NCBI RefSeq assembly: GCF_017968885.1 | Contig: NZ_CP072913.1 | Location: 3,828,001 to 3,892,000, forward strand | Length of the DNA stretch: 64,000 bases | From: Pseudomonas sp. Tri1 | GTDB taxonomy: Bacteria; Pseudomonadota; Gammaproteobacteria; Pseudomonadales; Pseudomonadaceae | Reading direction: 5' to 3' | Shown here: positions 34,819 through 43,179 of the stretch, in pieces | Layout of the letters: each line of letters begins with the position of its first letter | Position numbering within the stretch: the first letter of the stretch is position 1 | Made by a program: the position numbers and the translations under genes | Notes under the pieces: generated by a model | The model's input: the letters and a program-made list of their open reading frames with translations, nothing else | The model's database searches: none | What the model was told of the DNA's origin: nothing

Positions 34819-36357
34819 TCATTCCTCCCACAACTGCACGGTTTTGATCACATCGCGGCGATTGGCCTTCTTGCCGCCGAACATGTTGGTGTCGGAACTG
34901 CCGCTGCAACCGCTGCCGAAACTGAAACCACAACCGGAGCGTTCGGCGAACGCATCGCTCATGGCGTCTTCGCGGTGGGCGCTTGGCACAACGAAACGAT
35001 CCTCGTAGTTGGCGATGGCCAGGTAGCGGTACATCTCTTCCACCTGGTTCACGCTCAAGCCAACGTCGGCCAGCACTTGCAGATCCTGCACGCCGTCCAC
35101 TTGTTCGGAACGCTTGTAGGCACGCATCGCCAGCAGACGCTTGAGGGCGCGCTTGACCGGTTTTTCATCGCCGGCGGTGAGCATGTTCGCCAGGTAACGC
35201 AGCGGGATGCGCAGGCTGTCGACGTCCGGGATCACCCCGTTCATGCCCACGGTGCCAGCGGCGGCCGCATTCTGGATTGGCGACAGTGGCGGCACGTACC
35301 AGACCATTGGCAAAGTGCGGTACTCAGGGTGCAGCGGCAGCGCGAGTTTCCAGTCCACGGCCATTTTGTAGACCGGCGAGCGTTGCGCCGAATCGATCAC
35401 CGACTGCGGCACGCCATCGGCCAGGGCCTGGCGAATCACCGCTGGGTCATTCGGGTCGAGGAAAATCTCCAGTTGTTTCTCGTACAGGTCCTGCTCATTG
35501 GCGGTGCTGGCCACTTCGCTGATACGGTCGGCGTCATACAACAGCACACCGAGGTAGCGAATCCGCCCGACGCAGGTTTCCGCGCAGACGGTCGGCATCC
35601 CGGCTTCGATGCGCGGGTAGCAGAAGATGCATTTTTCCGACTTGCCGCTCTTCCAGTTGAAATAGATCTTCTTGTACGGGCAGCCGCTGATGCACATGCG
35701 CCAGCCGCGGCACTTCTCCTGGTCGATCAGGACGATGCCGTCCTCTTCGCGCTTGTAGATCGCGCCGCTTGGGCAGGACGCCGCGCACGCCGGGTTCAGG
35801 CAGTGCTCGCACAGGCGTGGCAGGTACATCATGAACGTGTTTTCGTACTCGCCGTAGATGTCCGCCTGGATCTTGTCGAAGTTCTTGTCCTTGCGCCGCT
35901 TGGCGAATTCGGTGCCGAGGATTTCCTCCCAGTTCGGGCCCCATTCGATTTTCTGCATGCGCTTGCCGGACACCAGCGAACGCGGCCGCGCGGTGGGCTG
36001 ATGCTCGCCCAGCGGTGCGGTGTGCAGGTGCTGGTAGTCGAAGTCGAACGGTTCGTAGTAATCGTCCAGGCTCGGCAGGTCCGGGTTGGCGAAGATGTTC
36101 GCCAGCACGCGGAACTTGCCACCGATGCGCGGGTTGATCGAACCGTCGGCGTTGCGGATCCAGCCGCCCTTCCACTTGTCCTGGTTTTCCCATTCCTTGG
36201 GGTAGCCGATACCCGGCTTGGATTCAACGTTGTTGAACCAGGCGTATTCCATGCCTTCACGGCTGGTCCAGACGTTTTTGCAGGTGATCGAGCAAGTGTG
36301 GCAGCCGATGCATTTGTCCAGGTTCAGGACCATGCCGATTTGTGAGCGAATCTTCAT
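34819..36357 (-). CDS. narH: respiratory nitrate reductase beta subunit NarH
   Basis: A 512-aa iron-sulfur subunit. Cluster cysteines: CIGCHTCSITCKNVW (near 16), CEHCLNPACAASCPSG (near 184), CRGWRMCISGCPYKK (Trp in the second position, the [3Fe-4S] site) and CIFCYPRIEAGMPTVCAETC (near 244). It forms the electron wire between NarI haems and NarG. The tail after the core is Cys/Gly rich (SGCGFSFGSGCSGSS), similar in kind to other NarH ends. One base separates its start from the narG stop. Confidence 0.95.
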   Translation of the reverse strand: MKIRSQIGMVLNLDKCIGCHTCSITCKNVWTSREGMEYAWFNNVESKPGIGYPKEWENQDKWKGGWIRNADGSINPRIGGKFRVLANIFANPDLPSLDDYYEPFDFDYQHLHTAPLGEHQPTARPRSLVSGKRMQKIEWGPNWEEILGTEFAKRRKDKNFDKIQADIYGEYENTFMMYLPRLCEHCLNPACAASCPSGAIYKREEDGIVLIDQEKCRGWRMCISGCPYKKIYFNWKSGKSEKCIFCYPRIEAGMPTVCAETCVGRIRYLGVLLYDADRISEVASTANEQDLYEKQLEIFLDPNDPAVIRQALADGVPQSVIDSAQRSPVYKMAVDWKLALPLHPEYRTLPMVWYVPPLSPIQNAAAAGTVGMNGVIPDVDSLRIPLRYLANMLTAGDEKPVKRALKRLLAMRAYKRSEQVDGVQDLQVLADVGLSVNQVEEMYRYLAIANYEDRFVVPSAHREDAMSDAFAERSGCGFSFGSGCSGSSDTNMFGGKKANRRDVIKTVQLWEE

Positions 36358-36358
36358 C

Positions 36359-39300
36359 TCAGTTCTCCTCGATATCAGTCGGCAGTGGACGCGGCAAATC
36401 ATCGCCACTGGAACCATCGAGCCAATCGACTTTGGACATCTTGCGCACCACGACGAACTCGTCGCGGTTGCAACCGACCGTGCCGTAATAGTTGAAGCCA
36501 TAGGCCTGTTGGGCGTAGCCACCGATCATGTGGGTGGGCTTGAGCACCACGCGGGTCACCGAGTTGTGGTGGCCACCACGGGTCTTGGTGGTTTCCGAGC
36601 CGGGCACGTTCACGATCCGTTCCTGGGCGTGATACATCATCACCATGCCTTCCTTGACCCGCTGGCTGACCACCGCGCGGGCGGTCAGCGCGCCGTTGAC
36701 GTTGAAGCATTCGATCCAGTCGTTGTCCTCGATACCGGCGCGCTTGGCGTCGATTTCCGAGAGCCAGACAATCGGCCCGCCACGGCTCAAGGTCAGCATC
36801 AGCAGGTTGTCGCTATAAGTGCTGTGGATGCCCCACTTCTGGTGCGGGGTGATCCAGTTCAGGACGATCTCGGTCTCGCCATTGCTGCGCTTGCCCTTCA
36901 CACCGGCGATGGTGCGGGTGTTGACCGGTGGCCGGTAGCTCATCAACTGCTCGCCGAACGCCTGCATCCACGGGTGATCCTGGTAGAACTGCTGGCGACC
37001 GGTGATGGTGCGCCATGGAATCGCCTCGTGAACGTTGGTGTAGCCGGCGTTGTAGCTCACGTGATCGTCTTCCAGGCCAGACCAGGTGGGGCTGGAAATG
37101 ATCTTGCGCGGCTGAGCCTGGATATCACGGAAGCGAATCGCCTCATGCTCCTTGGAGACCGCCAGGTGGCTGTGGTCGATACCGGTGAATTCCGACAGCG
37201 CAGCCCAGGCTTTCACCGCGACATGGCCGTTGGTTTCCGGGGCCAGGGACAGGATCACTTCGGCGGCGTCGATGGCGCTGTCGATCTTCGGCCGCCCTTG
37301 GCTGATACCCGCCTCGACTTCCTTGTGGTTCAGCTCACCGAGGAATTTGACTTCAGTGTCGGTGTTCCAGTTGATGCCCTTGCCTCCGTTGCCAAGCTTC
37401 TCGAGCATCGGCCCCAGGGACGTGAACTGCTTGTAGATGTTCGGGTAGTCGCGCTCCACCACCTGCAGGTTCGGTGCGTTCTTGCCCGGGACCGGCGCCA
37501 CACCGGCACTTTTCCAGTCGGTGCCGCCAAAGGGTTGGGCCAGCTCGCCGACGCTGTCATGCATCAACGGCACGGTGACCAGGTCCTTCTCGATACCCAG
37601 GTGGCCGACCGACATGGCGGAAAACGCCTTGGCGATGCCTTTGTAGATTTCCCAGTCCGAACGCGACTCCCAGGCCGGATCGATAGCAGCCGACAGCGGA
37701 TGGATGAACGGGTGCATGTCCGAGGTGTTCATGTCGTCTTTTTCGTACCAGGTAGCGGTCGGCAAGACGATGTCGGAATACACGCAGGTCGAGGACATGC
37801 GGAAGTCCAGGGTGGTCACCAGGTCGAGCTTGCCAATGGCGCCCTCGTCGACCCATTCGGCCTCGGTAGGCTTGCATTCGGAGCTATGGCCGATGTCTTC
37901 GTTCATCACCCCGTTCTTGGTACCCAGCAGGTACTTGAGCATGTACTCGTGGCCCTTGCCCGAGGAGCCCAGCAGGTTGGAGCGCCAGATGAACATGTTG
38001 CGCGGGAAGTTCACCGGGCTGTCAGGCTGTTCGCAGGCAAAGCGCAGGGAACCGTCCTGCAGCGACTTGACCACATAGTCCTTGGGCTCCAGGCCCGCGG
38101 CGGCGGCATCGCGGCAGATGTGCAACGGGTTGGTGTTGAGCTGCGGCGCGCTCGGCAACCAGCCGGCCCGTTCGGCGCGGATGTTGTAGTCCAGGGCGTG
38201 TTCGGGGAATTGCGATTTGTCGGCCAACGGCGAGAGCACGTCGTGCATGCTCATCTTCTCGTGGCGCCATTGCGAGCTGTGGCCATAGAAGAAGCTGGTG
38301 CCGTTCATCTGCCGTGGCGGACGGTTCCAGTCCAGGCCGAAGGCCAGGGGCAGCCAGCCGCATTGCGGACGGAGTTTTTCCTGGCCGACGTAGTGGGCCC
38401 AGCCGCCGCCGGTCTGGCCGACGCAACCGCAGAGCATGAGCATGTTGATCAGCCCGCGGTAGTTCATGTCCATGTGGTACCAGTGGTTCATCGCCGCACC
38501 GACGATGATCATCGAGCGTCCACGGGTCTTGTCGGCGTTGTCGGCGAACTCGCGAGCGATCTGGATCGCCTTCTCGCGGCTCACGCCGGTGATCTGCTCT
38601 TGCCAGGCCGGGGTGCCCGGTACCGAGGCGTCGTCGTAGTCCTTGGCGACGTTGGCGCCACCCAGGCCACGGTCGATGGCCAGGTTGGCCGCCGACAGGT
38701 CGAACACGGTGGCGACTTTCGCCACGCTGCCGTCGGCCAGCACCACACTGTGCACCGGAACGCGACGGTATTGCACCGCAGCACCAGCCACATGCTGGAA
38801 GTACTCCTGGGCCTCGCCGGCAAAATACGGGAAGGCCACTTCAGCGACGTCGCCGCCGATCAGGCTCAGCTTGAGGTCGATCTCACGGCCCTCGCCGCCC
38901 TCACGAGGCAGGATGTTCCACTTGCCCTTCTCACCCCAGCGATAACCGATGGAGCCCTGGGGCGAAACCAGCTCGCCGTTGGCATCCAGAGCGATGGTTT
39001 TCCATTCCGGGTTGTTCTCCTGACCAAGGTTTTCAGTCAGGTCACTGGCGCGCAGGAAGCGGTCGGGCTGGTAACCGGCACCCGGGGCCATGCCGAGCAT
39101 CGGCTTGAGCATCACCAGCACCGGTAGGTCGGTGTAGCGCTTGGCGTATTCGGTGAAATAGGCGCTGGGCTTGTCCAGGTGGAATTCTTTGAAGATCACA
39201 TGGTTGAAGGCCTGGGCCAGCGCGGCGTCGGTGCCCTGCTTGGGGTTGAGCCACAGGTCGGTGAGCTTGGCGACTTCCGAGTAGTCCGGTGTAATCGCCA

Positions 39301-40132
39301 CGGTCTTGGTGCCCTTGTAGCGCACTTCGGTGAAGAAGTGCGCGTCGGGGGTACGGGTCTGCGGAACGTTGGAACCCCAGGCAATGATGTAGTTGGAGTT
39401 GTACCAGTCGGCCGATTCCGGCACGTCGGTCTGCTCACCCCAGACCATCGGCGAGGCTGGCGGCAAGTCGCAGTACCAGTCATAGAAGCTCAGGCACACG
39501 CCACCGATCAGCGACAGGTAGCGCGAGCCGGCGGCATAGCTGACCATCGACATGGCCGGGATCGGCGAGAAGCCGACCACGCGGTCCGGGCCGTGTTCCT
39601 TGACGGTGTAGACGTTGGCCGCGGCGATGATCTCGTTGACTTCTTCCCAGTTGGAACGGATGAAACCGCCCATGCCGCGCTTGCTTTTATAGGAGTCAGC
39701 CTTGGCCTTGTCCTCGACGATGCTGGCCCAGGCCTCCACCGGTGGCAGGGTCTGCCGGGCTTCGCGCCACAGCTTGAGCAATGGCTTGCGGATCTTCGGG
39801 TACTTGAGCCGGTTGGCACTGTAGATGTACCAGCTGTAGCTGGCGCCGCGAGGGCAGCCGCGTGGCTCGTGGTTGGGCAGGTCGTTACGGGTGCGCGGGT
39901 AGTCGGTCTGCTGGGTTTCCCAGGTGATCAGGCCGTTCTTGACGTAGATCTTCCACGAGCACGAACCGGTGCAGTTCACTCCATGGGTGGAACGCACGAT
40001 CTTGTCGTACTGCCAGCGGGAACGGTAGACGTTCTCCCAATCGCGGGACTCCTTGCGGGTCTCGCCATGGCCGTCGGAAAACTCGCCTTGCTTGCGGTTG
40101 AAAAACCGCAGTTGATCCAATAAATGACTCAC
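36359..40132 (-). CDS. narG: respiratory nitrate reductase alpha subunit NarG
   Basis: A 1257-aa catalytic subunit. The FS0 cluster region is HGVNCTGSCSWKIYVKNG (His plus three Cys, near 50-60) and the Mo-ligand Asp lies in NVPQTRTPDAHFF. The whole length matches NarG. It reduces nitrate to nitrite at a bis-MGD centre on the cytoplasmic face. The start is a GTG at 40132-40130 with AGAGGA 7 nt upstream. Transcription comes mainly from the narK1 promoter; the 64-bp gap after narK2 shows no separate regulator box. Confidence 0.96.
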   Translation of the reverse strand: MSHLLDQLRFFNRKQGEFSDGHGETRKESRDWENVYRSRWQYDKIVRSTHGVNCTGSCSWKIYVKNGLITWETQQTDYPRTRNDLPNHEPRGCPRGASYSWYIYSANRLKYPKIRKPLLKLWREARQTLPPVEAWASIVEDKAKADSYKSKRGMGGFIRSNWEEVNEIIAAANVYTVKEHGPDRVVGFSPIPAMSMVSYAAGSRYLSLIGGVCLSFYDWYCDLPPASPMVWGEQTDVPESADWYNSNYIIAWGSNVPQTRTPDAHFFTEVRYKGTKTVAITPDYSEVAKLTDLWLNPKQGTDAALAQAFNHVIFKEFHLDKPSAYFTEYAKRYTDLPVLVMLKPMLGMAPGAGYQPDRFLRASDLTENLGQENNPEWKTIALDANGELVSPQGSIGYRWGEKGKWNILPREGGEGREIDLKLSLIGGDVAEVAFPYFAGEAQEYFQHVAGAAVQYRRVPVHSVVLADGSVAKVATVFDLSAANLAIDRGLGGANVAKDYDDASVPGTPAWQEQITGVSREKAIQIAREFADNADKTRGRSMIIVGAAMNHWYHMDMNYRGLINMLMLCGCVGQTGGGWAHYVGQEKLRPQCGWLPLAFGLDWNRPPRQMNGTSFFYGHSSQWRHEKMSMHDVLSPLADKSQFPEHALDYNIRAERAGWLPSAPQLNTNPLHICRDAAAAGLEPKDYVVKSLQDGSLRFACEQPDSPVNFPRNMFIWRSNLLGSSGKGHEYMLKYLLGTKNGVMNEDIGHSSECKPTEAEWVDEGAIGKLDLVTTLDFRMSSTCVYSDIVLPTATWYEKDDMNTSDMHPFIHPLSAAIDPAWESRSDWEIYKGIAKAFSAMSVGHLGIEKDLVTVPLMHDSVGELAQPFGGTDWKSAGVAPVPGKNAPNLQVVERDYPNIYKQFTSLGPMLEKLGNGGKGINWNTDTEVKFLGELNHKEVEAGISQGRPKIDSAIDAAEVILSLAPETNGHVAVKAWAALSEFTGIDHSHLAVSKEHEAIRFRDIQAQPRKIISSPTWSGLEDDHVSYNAGYTNVHEAIPWRTITGRQQFYQDHPWMQAFGEQLMSYRPPVNTRTIAGVKGKRSNGETEIVLNWITPHQKWGIHSTYSDNLLMLTLSRGGPIVWLSEIDAKRAGIEDNDWIECFNVNGALTARAVVSQRVKEGMVMMYHAQERIVNVPGSETTKTRGGHHNSVTRVVLKPTHMIGGYAQQAYGFNYYGTVGCNRDEFVVVRKMSKVDWLDGSSGDDLPRPLPTDIEEN

Positions 40133-40196
40133 AGTGTGTTCCTCTCAGGCTTGCTCCGCGGGGTCTGCGCCCCGCCCACGCAGGTTTAGGTTCGGC

Positions 40197-41594
40197 TTAG
40201 CAAGGTGTCGCGGCGCCCTTGCGGGCGTACCACCACCAAGTCACCACGATGCAGCTCAGGTAAAAGCCGACGAACATGTAGAAGGCCATCTCCGGGCCGC
40301 CGGTCAGGGCCATCGAAGTGCCAAAGGATTTGGGGATGAAGAACGCCCCGAAGGCGCCCATGGCCGAGCTGAAACCCAGCACCGCGGCCGACTCCTTGCC
40401 GGCGTTCTTGATCGCTTGCTCGCGCAGTTCGGGCTTTTTGCCCAAGGCGGCTTTTTCATGCAGGGTGCGGAAAATCACCGGGATCATCCGGAAGGTCGAA
40501 CCGTTGCCCACGCCGGTGGTAATGAACAGCAACATGAACATGCCCAGGAAGCCGTAGAAGTTGCCGCCCTGGCCGCCTTGCGGCAGGAAGTGCAAGACCC
40601 CGAAGACCATCGCGATCATCAGGACGAAGTTCCACAAAGTGACCTTCGCGCCACCGAGCTTGTCCGCCAGCCAGCCGCCCAGTGGCCGCACCAAGGCACC
40701 GACCAGCGGGCCAAGGAAAGCGAACTTCAGGGCGATGACTTCCGGGAACGAGGTCTTGATCAGCAGTGGAAAGGCGGCGGAGAAACCGATGAATGAACCG
40801 AAGGTCGCCAGGTACAACCAGCACATCAGCCAGTTGTGCTTGCGCTTGAAAATCACTGCCTGCTCGCTGAACGAAGCACGGGCGCTGGACAAGTCATTCA
40901 TGCCGAACCAGGCAATCAGGGTCACGGCGAGGATGAACGGCACCCAGATGAAACCGGCGTTCTGCAGCCACAACGAGCTGCCATCAGCCAGCACCTGCGG
41001 CTGACCGCCCATGAAGCCGAACACACCGAAAGAGATCACCAGCGGCACGCTGAACTGCATCACCGACACACCCAGGTTACCCAGCCCGGCGTTCAGGCCC
41101 AAGGCGGTCCCCTGTTGGGACTTGGGATAGAAGAAGCTGATGTTGGACATGCTCGATGCAAAGTTGCCGCCACCAAAACCGCAGAGCAGTGCGATCAACA
41201 CGAACACGCTGTAGGGCGTGGCCGGGTTCTGTACGGCGAAGCCCATCCACAACGCAGGCACCAGCAGCGACGCGGTGCTCAGGGCGGTCCAGCGCCGGCC
41301 ACCGAAGATCGGCACCATGAACGAATAGAAGATGCGCAAGGTCGCGCCGGACAGGCCCGGCAACGCCGCCAGCCAGAACAACTGGTCGGTGGTGAAGCTG
41401 AAGCCGATGGCATTCAGGCGCACGATCACCGTGCTCCAGACCATCCATACGGCGAAGGCCAACAGCAGCGCCGGAATCGAAATCCACAGGTTGCGCCGGG
41501 CGGTCTGTTTGCCACTTTTGCCCCAGAACGCGGGGTCTTCCGGGCGCCAGTCATGAATGACCGGGCCCTTTTCAGGCGTTTGCAGAACGGACAT
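40197..41594 (-). CDS. narK2: nitrate/nitrite MFS transporter NarK2
   Basis: A 465-aa 12-helix major-facilitator protein with the nitrate signature seen as CGFGGGNFASSMSNISFFYPKSQQGTALGLNAGLGNLGVS in helix 5 and FITTGVGNGSTFRMIP in helix 11. In Pseudomonas and Paracoccus the second NarK is a nitrate/nitrite antiporter, the first a proton symporter. The ATG at 41594 follows AAGGAGAAGAAC. Its 5' end overlaps narK1 by 23 bp. Confidence 0.9.
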   Translation of the reverse strand: MSVLQTPEKGPVIHDWRPEDPAFWGKSGKQTARRNLWISIPALLLAFAVWMVWSTVIVRLNAIGFSFTTDQLFWLAALPGLSGATLRIFYSFMVPIFGGRRWTALSTASLLVPALWMGFAVQNPATPYSVFVLIALLCGFGGGNFASSMSNISFFYPKSQQGTALGLNAGLGNLGVSVMQFSVPLVISFGVFGFMGGQPQVLADGSSLWLQNAGFIWVPFILAVTLIAWFGMNDLSSARASFSEQAVIFKRKHNWLMCWLYLATFGSFIGFSAAFPLLIKTSFPEVIALKFAFLGPLVGALVRPLGGWLADKLGGAKVTLWNFVLMIAMVFGVLHFLPQGGQGGNFYGFLGMFMLLFITTGVGNGSTFRMIPVIFRTLHEKAALGKKPELREQAIKNAGKESAAVLGFSSAMGAFGAFFIPKSFGTSMALTGGPEMAFYMFVGFYLSCIVVTWWWYARKGAATPC

Positions 41595-42873
41595 GTTCTT
41601 CTCCTTGGGCAATGCTGGAAAACGGGGATTGGGTGGCCGGCGGCTGTTTACCGAGCAGCGGGCGCTTACGCATTTCGCTGAAGTACATCCAGGTCAGGGA
41701 CACCCAGACCACGCCGTACATCAACATGAAGCAGGACGAGCGCACGCCGGTGAGGTCCACCAGGGCGCCAAACATGATCGGCAGCACGAACCCGCCCAAG
41801 CCGCCGGCCAGGCCGACGATGCCGGACACCGCGCCCATGTTTTTCGGGTAGTCGTTGGCGATGTACTTGAAGACCGAGGCCTTGCCGAACGCGAAGGCGA
41901 TGCCCATCACGAACAGCAGCACGGTGAACAGCGTGGCGCTGAGACCGATGTGGAAATCGACGATGCCGTTGACGGTCTGTACTTGCAGTTGAGTCTGGGG
42001 GTAGGACAGCAGGAACAGGCAGATCCAGCTGACCCACAACACCCACCAGGTCACGCTCTGGGCGCCCCAGCGGTCGGACATCCAGCCGCCGACCGCCCGC
42101 AGCACGCCACCGGGCAGGGAGAAACAGGCCGCCAGCAGCGCCGCGCTTTGCAGGCTGAAGCCGTATTCCTGCACGTAGTATTTGGTCATCCACAGGGCCA
42201 GGGCCACGTAGCCGCCGAACACGATCGAGTAGTACTGGCAGTAGCGCCACACGGCCGGTTCTTTGAGGGTTTTCAATTGCTCGCGCAAGGTCGCGCCGCC
42301 AGTGCCGCTGTGTTCCTTTTTCTCGCTGGTGAGAAACCAGAACAGCAGCGCGGTAATGAACAGGATGGCGCTGAACACTTTCGGCACCAGGTGCCAGGAG
42401 CCGAAGGCGATCAACGCCGGGGCGAGGAACTTGGTCACCGCCGCCCCGGCATTGCCGGCGCCGAAGACACCCATGGCAAAACCCTGGTTCTGCTTGTCGA
42501 ACCACTTGGCGACGTAGGCGATGCCCACCGAGAACGAGCCGCCAGCCAGGCCGACGAACAGGCCCAACACCAGGAACTGCCAGAAGGCAGTCGCCAGGGT
42601 GATCAGGTACAGCGGCAACACGCAGGACAGCATCAGCAGGAAGAACACGATCCGTCCGCCAAAGCGGTCGGTCAGAAGGCCCAGGGGCAAACGCACCAGC
42701 GAACCGGTCAACACCGGCGTGGCGGCCAGCAGGCCGAATTGGGTTTCGTTGAGGGCCAGCATTTCCTTGATCGGAACGCCGAGCACGGCAAACATCATCC
42801 AGACCATGAAGCACACGGTGAAGGCCAAGGTACTCATCCCTAGTACCAGCCCTTGTTGCACTTGCGCTCGCAT
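41572..42873 (-). CDS. narK1: nitrate/proton MFS transporter NarK1
   Basis: A 433-aa 12-helix nitrate porter. It carries LFVGLAGGSFSVGIAYVAKWFDKQNQGFAMGVFGAGNAGAAVT in helix 5 and GIVGLAGGLGGFVLPIMFG in helix 11, the two Gly-rich nitrate signatures. It should import nitrate when the NarGHI reaction begins. The ATG at 42873 is preferred to the adjacent GTG at 42876. It is the first gene of the nar operon, behind ANR, IHF and NarL sites. Confidence 0.9.
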   Translation of the reverse strand: MRAQVQQGLVLGMSTLAFTVCFMVWMMFAVLGVPIKEMLALNETQFGLLAATPVLTGSLVRLPLGLLTDRFGGRIVFFLLMLSCVLPLYLITLATAFWQFLVLGLFVGLAGGSFSVGIAYVAKWFDKQNQGFAMGVFGAGNAGAAVTKFLAPALIAFGSWHLVPKVFSAILFITALLFWFLTSEKKEHSGTGGATLREQLKTLKEPAVWRYCQYYSIVFGGYVALALWMTKYYVQEYGFSLQSAALLAACFSLPGGVLRAVGGWMSDRWGAQSVTWWVLWVSWICLFLLSYPQTQLQVQTVNGIVDFHIGLSATLFTVLLFVMGIAFAFGKASVFKYIANDYPKNMGAVSGIVGLAGGLGGFVLPIMFGALVDLTGVRSSCFMLMYGVVWVSLTWMYFSEMRKRPLLGKQPPATQSPFSSIAQGEEHVRSANA

Positions 42874-42931
42874 CACGATGCACTCCGTCAGTTCGATGGG
42901 CGCAGCCTAGTGATGCGAACCCCGCAAAAAC

Positions 42932-42945
42932 TTGACCTGAGTCAA
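42932..42945. promoter_or_regulatory. ANR box of the narK1 promoter
   Basis: TTGACCTGAGTCAA, an inverted repeat close to TTGAT-N4-ATCAA, lies about 59-72 bp upstream of the narK1 start. It sits where Anr should activate narK1K2GHJI. Confidence 0.8.
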
Positions 42946-42983
42946 CGTGCCCCGAGGCGGTACTGGTCTATGCTTGGCCCGTC

Positions 42984-42999
42984 TACCTCTAAGGAGGTA
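42984..42999. promoter_or_regulatory. NarL 7-2-7 site
   Basis: TACCTCT-AA-GGAGGTA is two inverted NarL heptamers (consensus TACYYMT) two bp apart. It lies between narK1 and narX, where phosphorylated NarL would act. Confidence 0.75.
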
Positions 43000-43027
43000 G
43001 ATCCAGATACCGATAAAACCCTTTGTT

Positions 43028-43040
43028 TATCAGTATCTTG
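43028..43040. promoter_or_regulatory. IHF-consensus site in the narK1-narX gap
   Basis: TATCAGTATCTTG fits WATCARNNNNTTR exactly. Lying between the two NarL sites and upstream of the ANR box, it can bend DNA so that remote NarL contacts the narK1 promoter, as described for P. aeruginosa. Confidence 0.6.
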
Positions 43041-43080
43041 AGCAAGTCTGCCGAAGCTTTTATCGAAACGGAGCGGCCGA

Positions 43081-43096
43081 CAACTCTTTAGAGGTA
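43081..43096. promoter_or_regulatory. second NarL site (one perfect heptamer)
   Basis: AGAGGTA at 43090-43096 is a perfect NarL heptamer on the minus strand; a degenerate partner (CAACTCT) lies two bp away at 43081-43087, giving a 7-2-7 layout. It is 84 bp upstream of narX. Confidence 0.6.
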
Positions 43097-43179
43097 GTGC
43101 GCCCAGGATTGGCTGCTATACCCCAGTTCCAGGGCGCCCCTATGCTCGGCTCACCGATTTTCCTCGCAGGTCAACGCCG

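Noticed and set aside
36218..39127. 969-codon open frame on the plus strand opposite narG
   Set aside because: It is fully antisense to an unmistakable narG, with low-complexity His/Arg/Gly-rich translation typical of GC-rich shadow frames.
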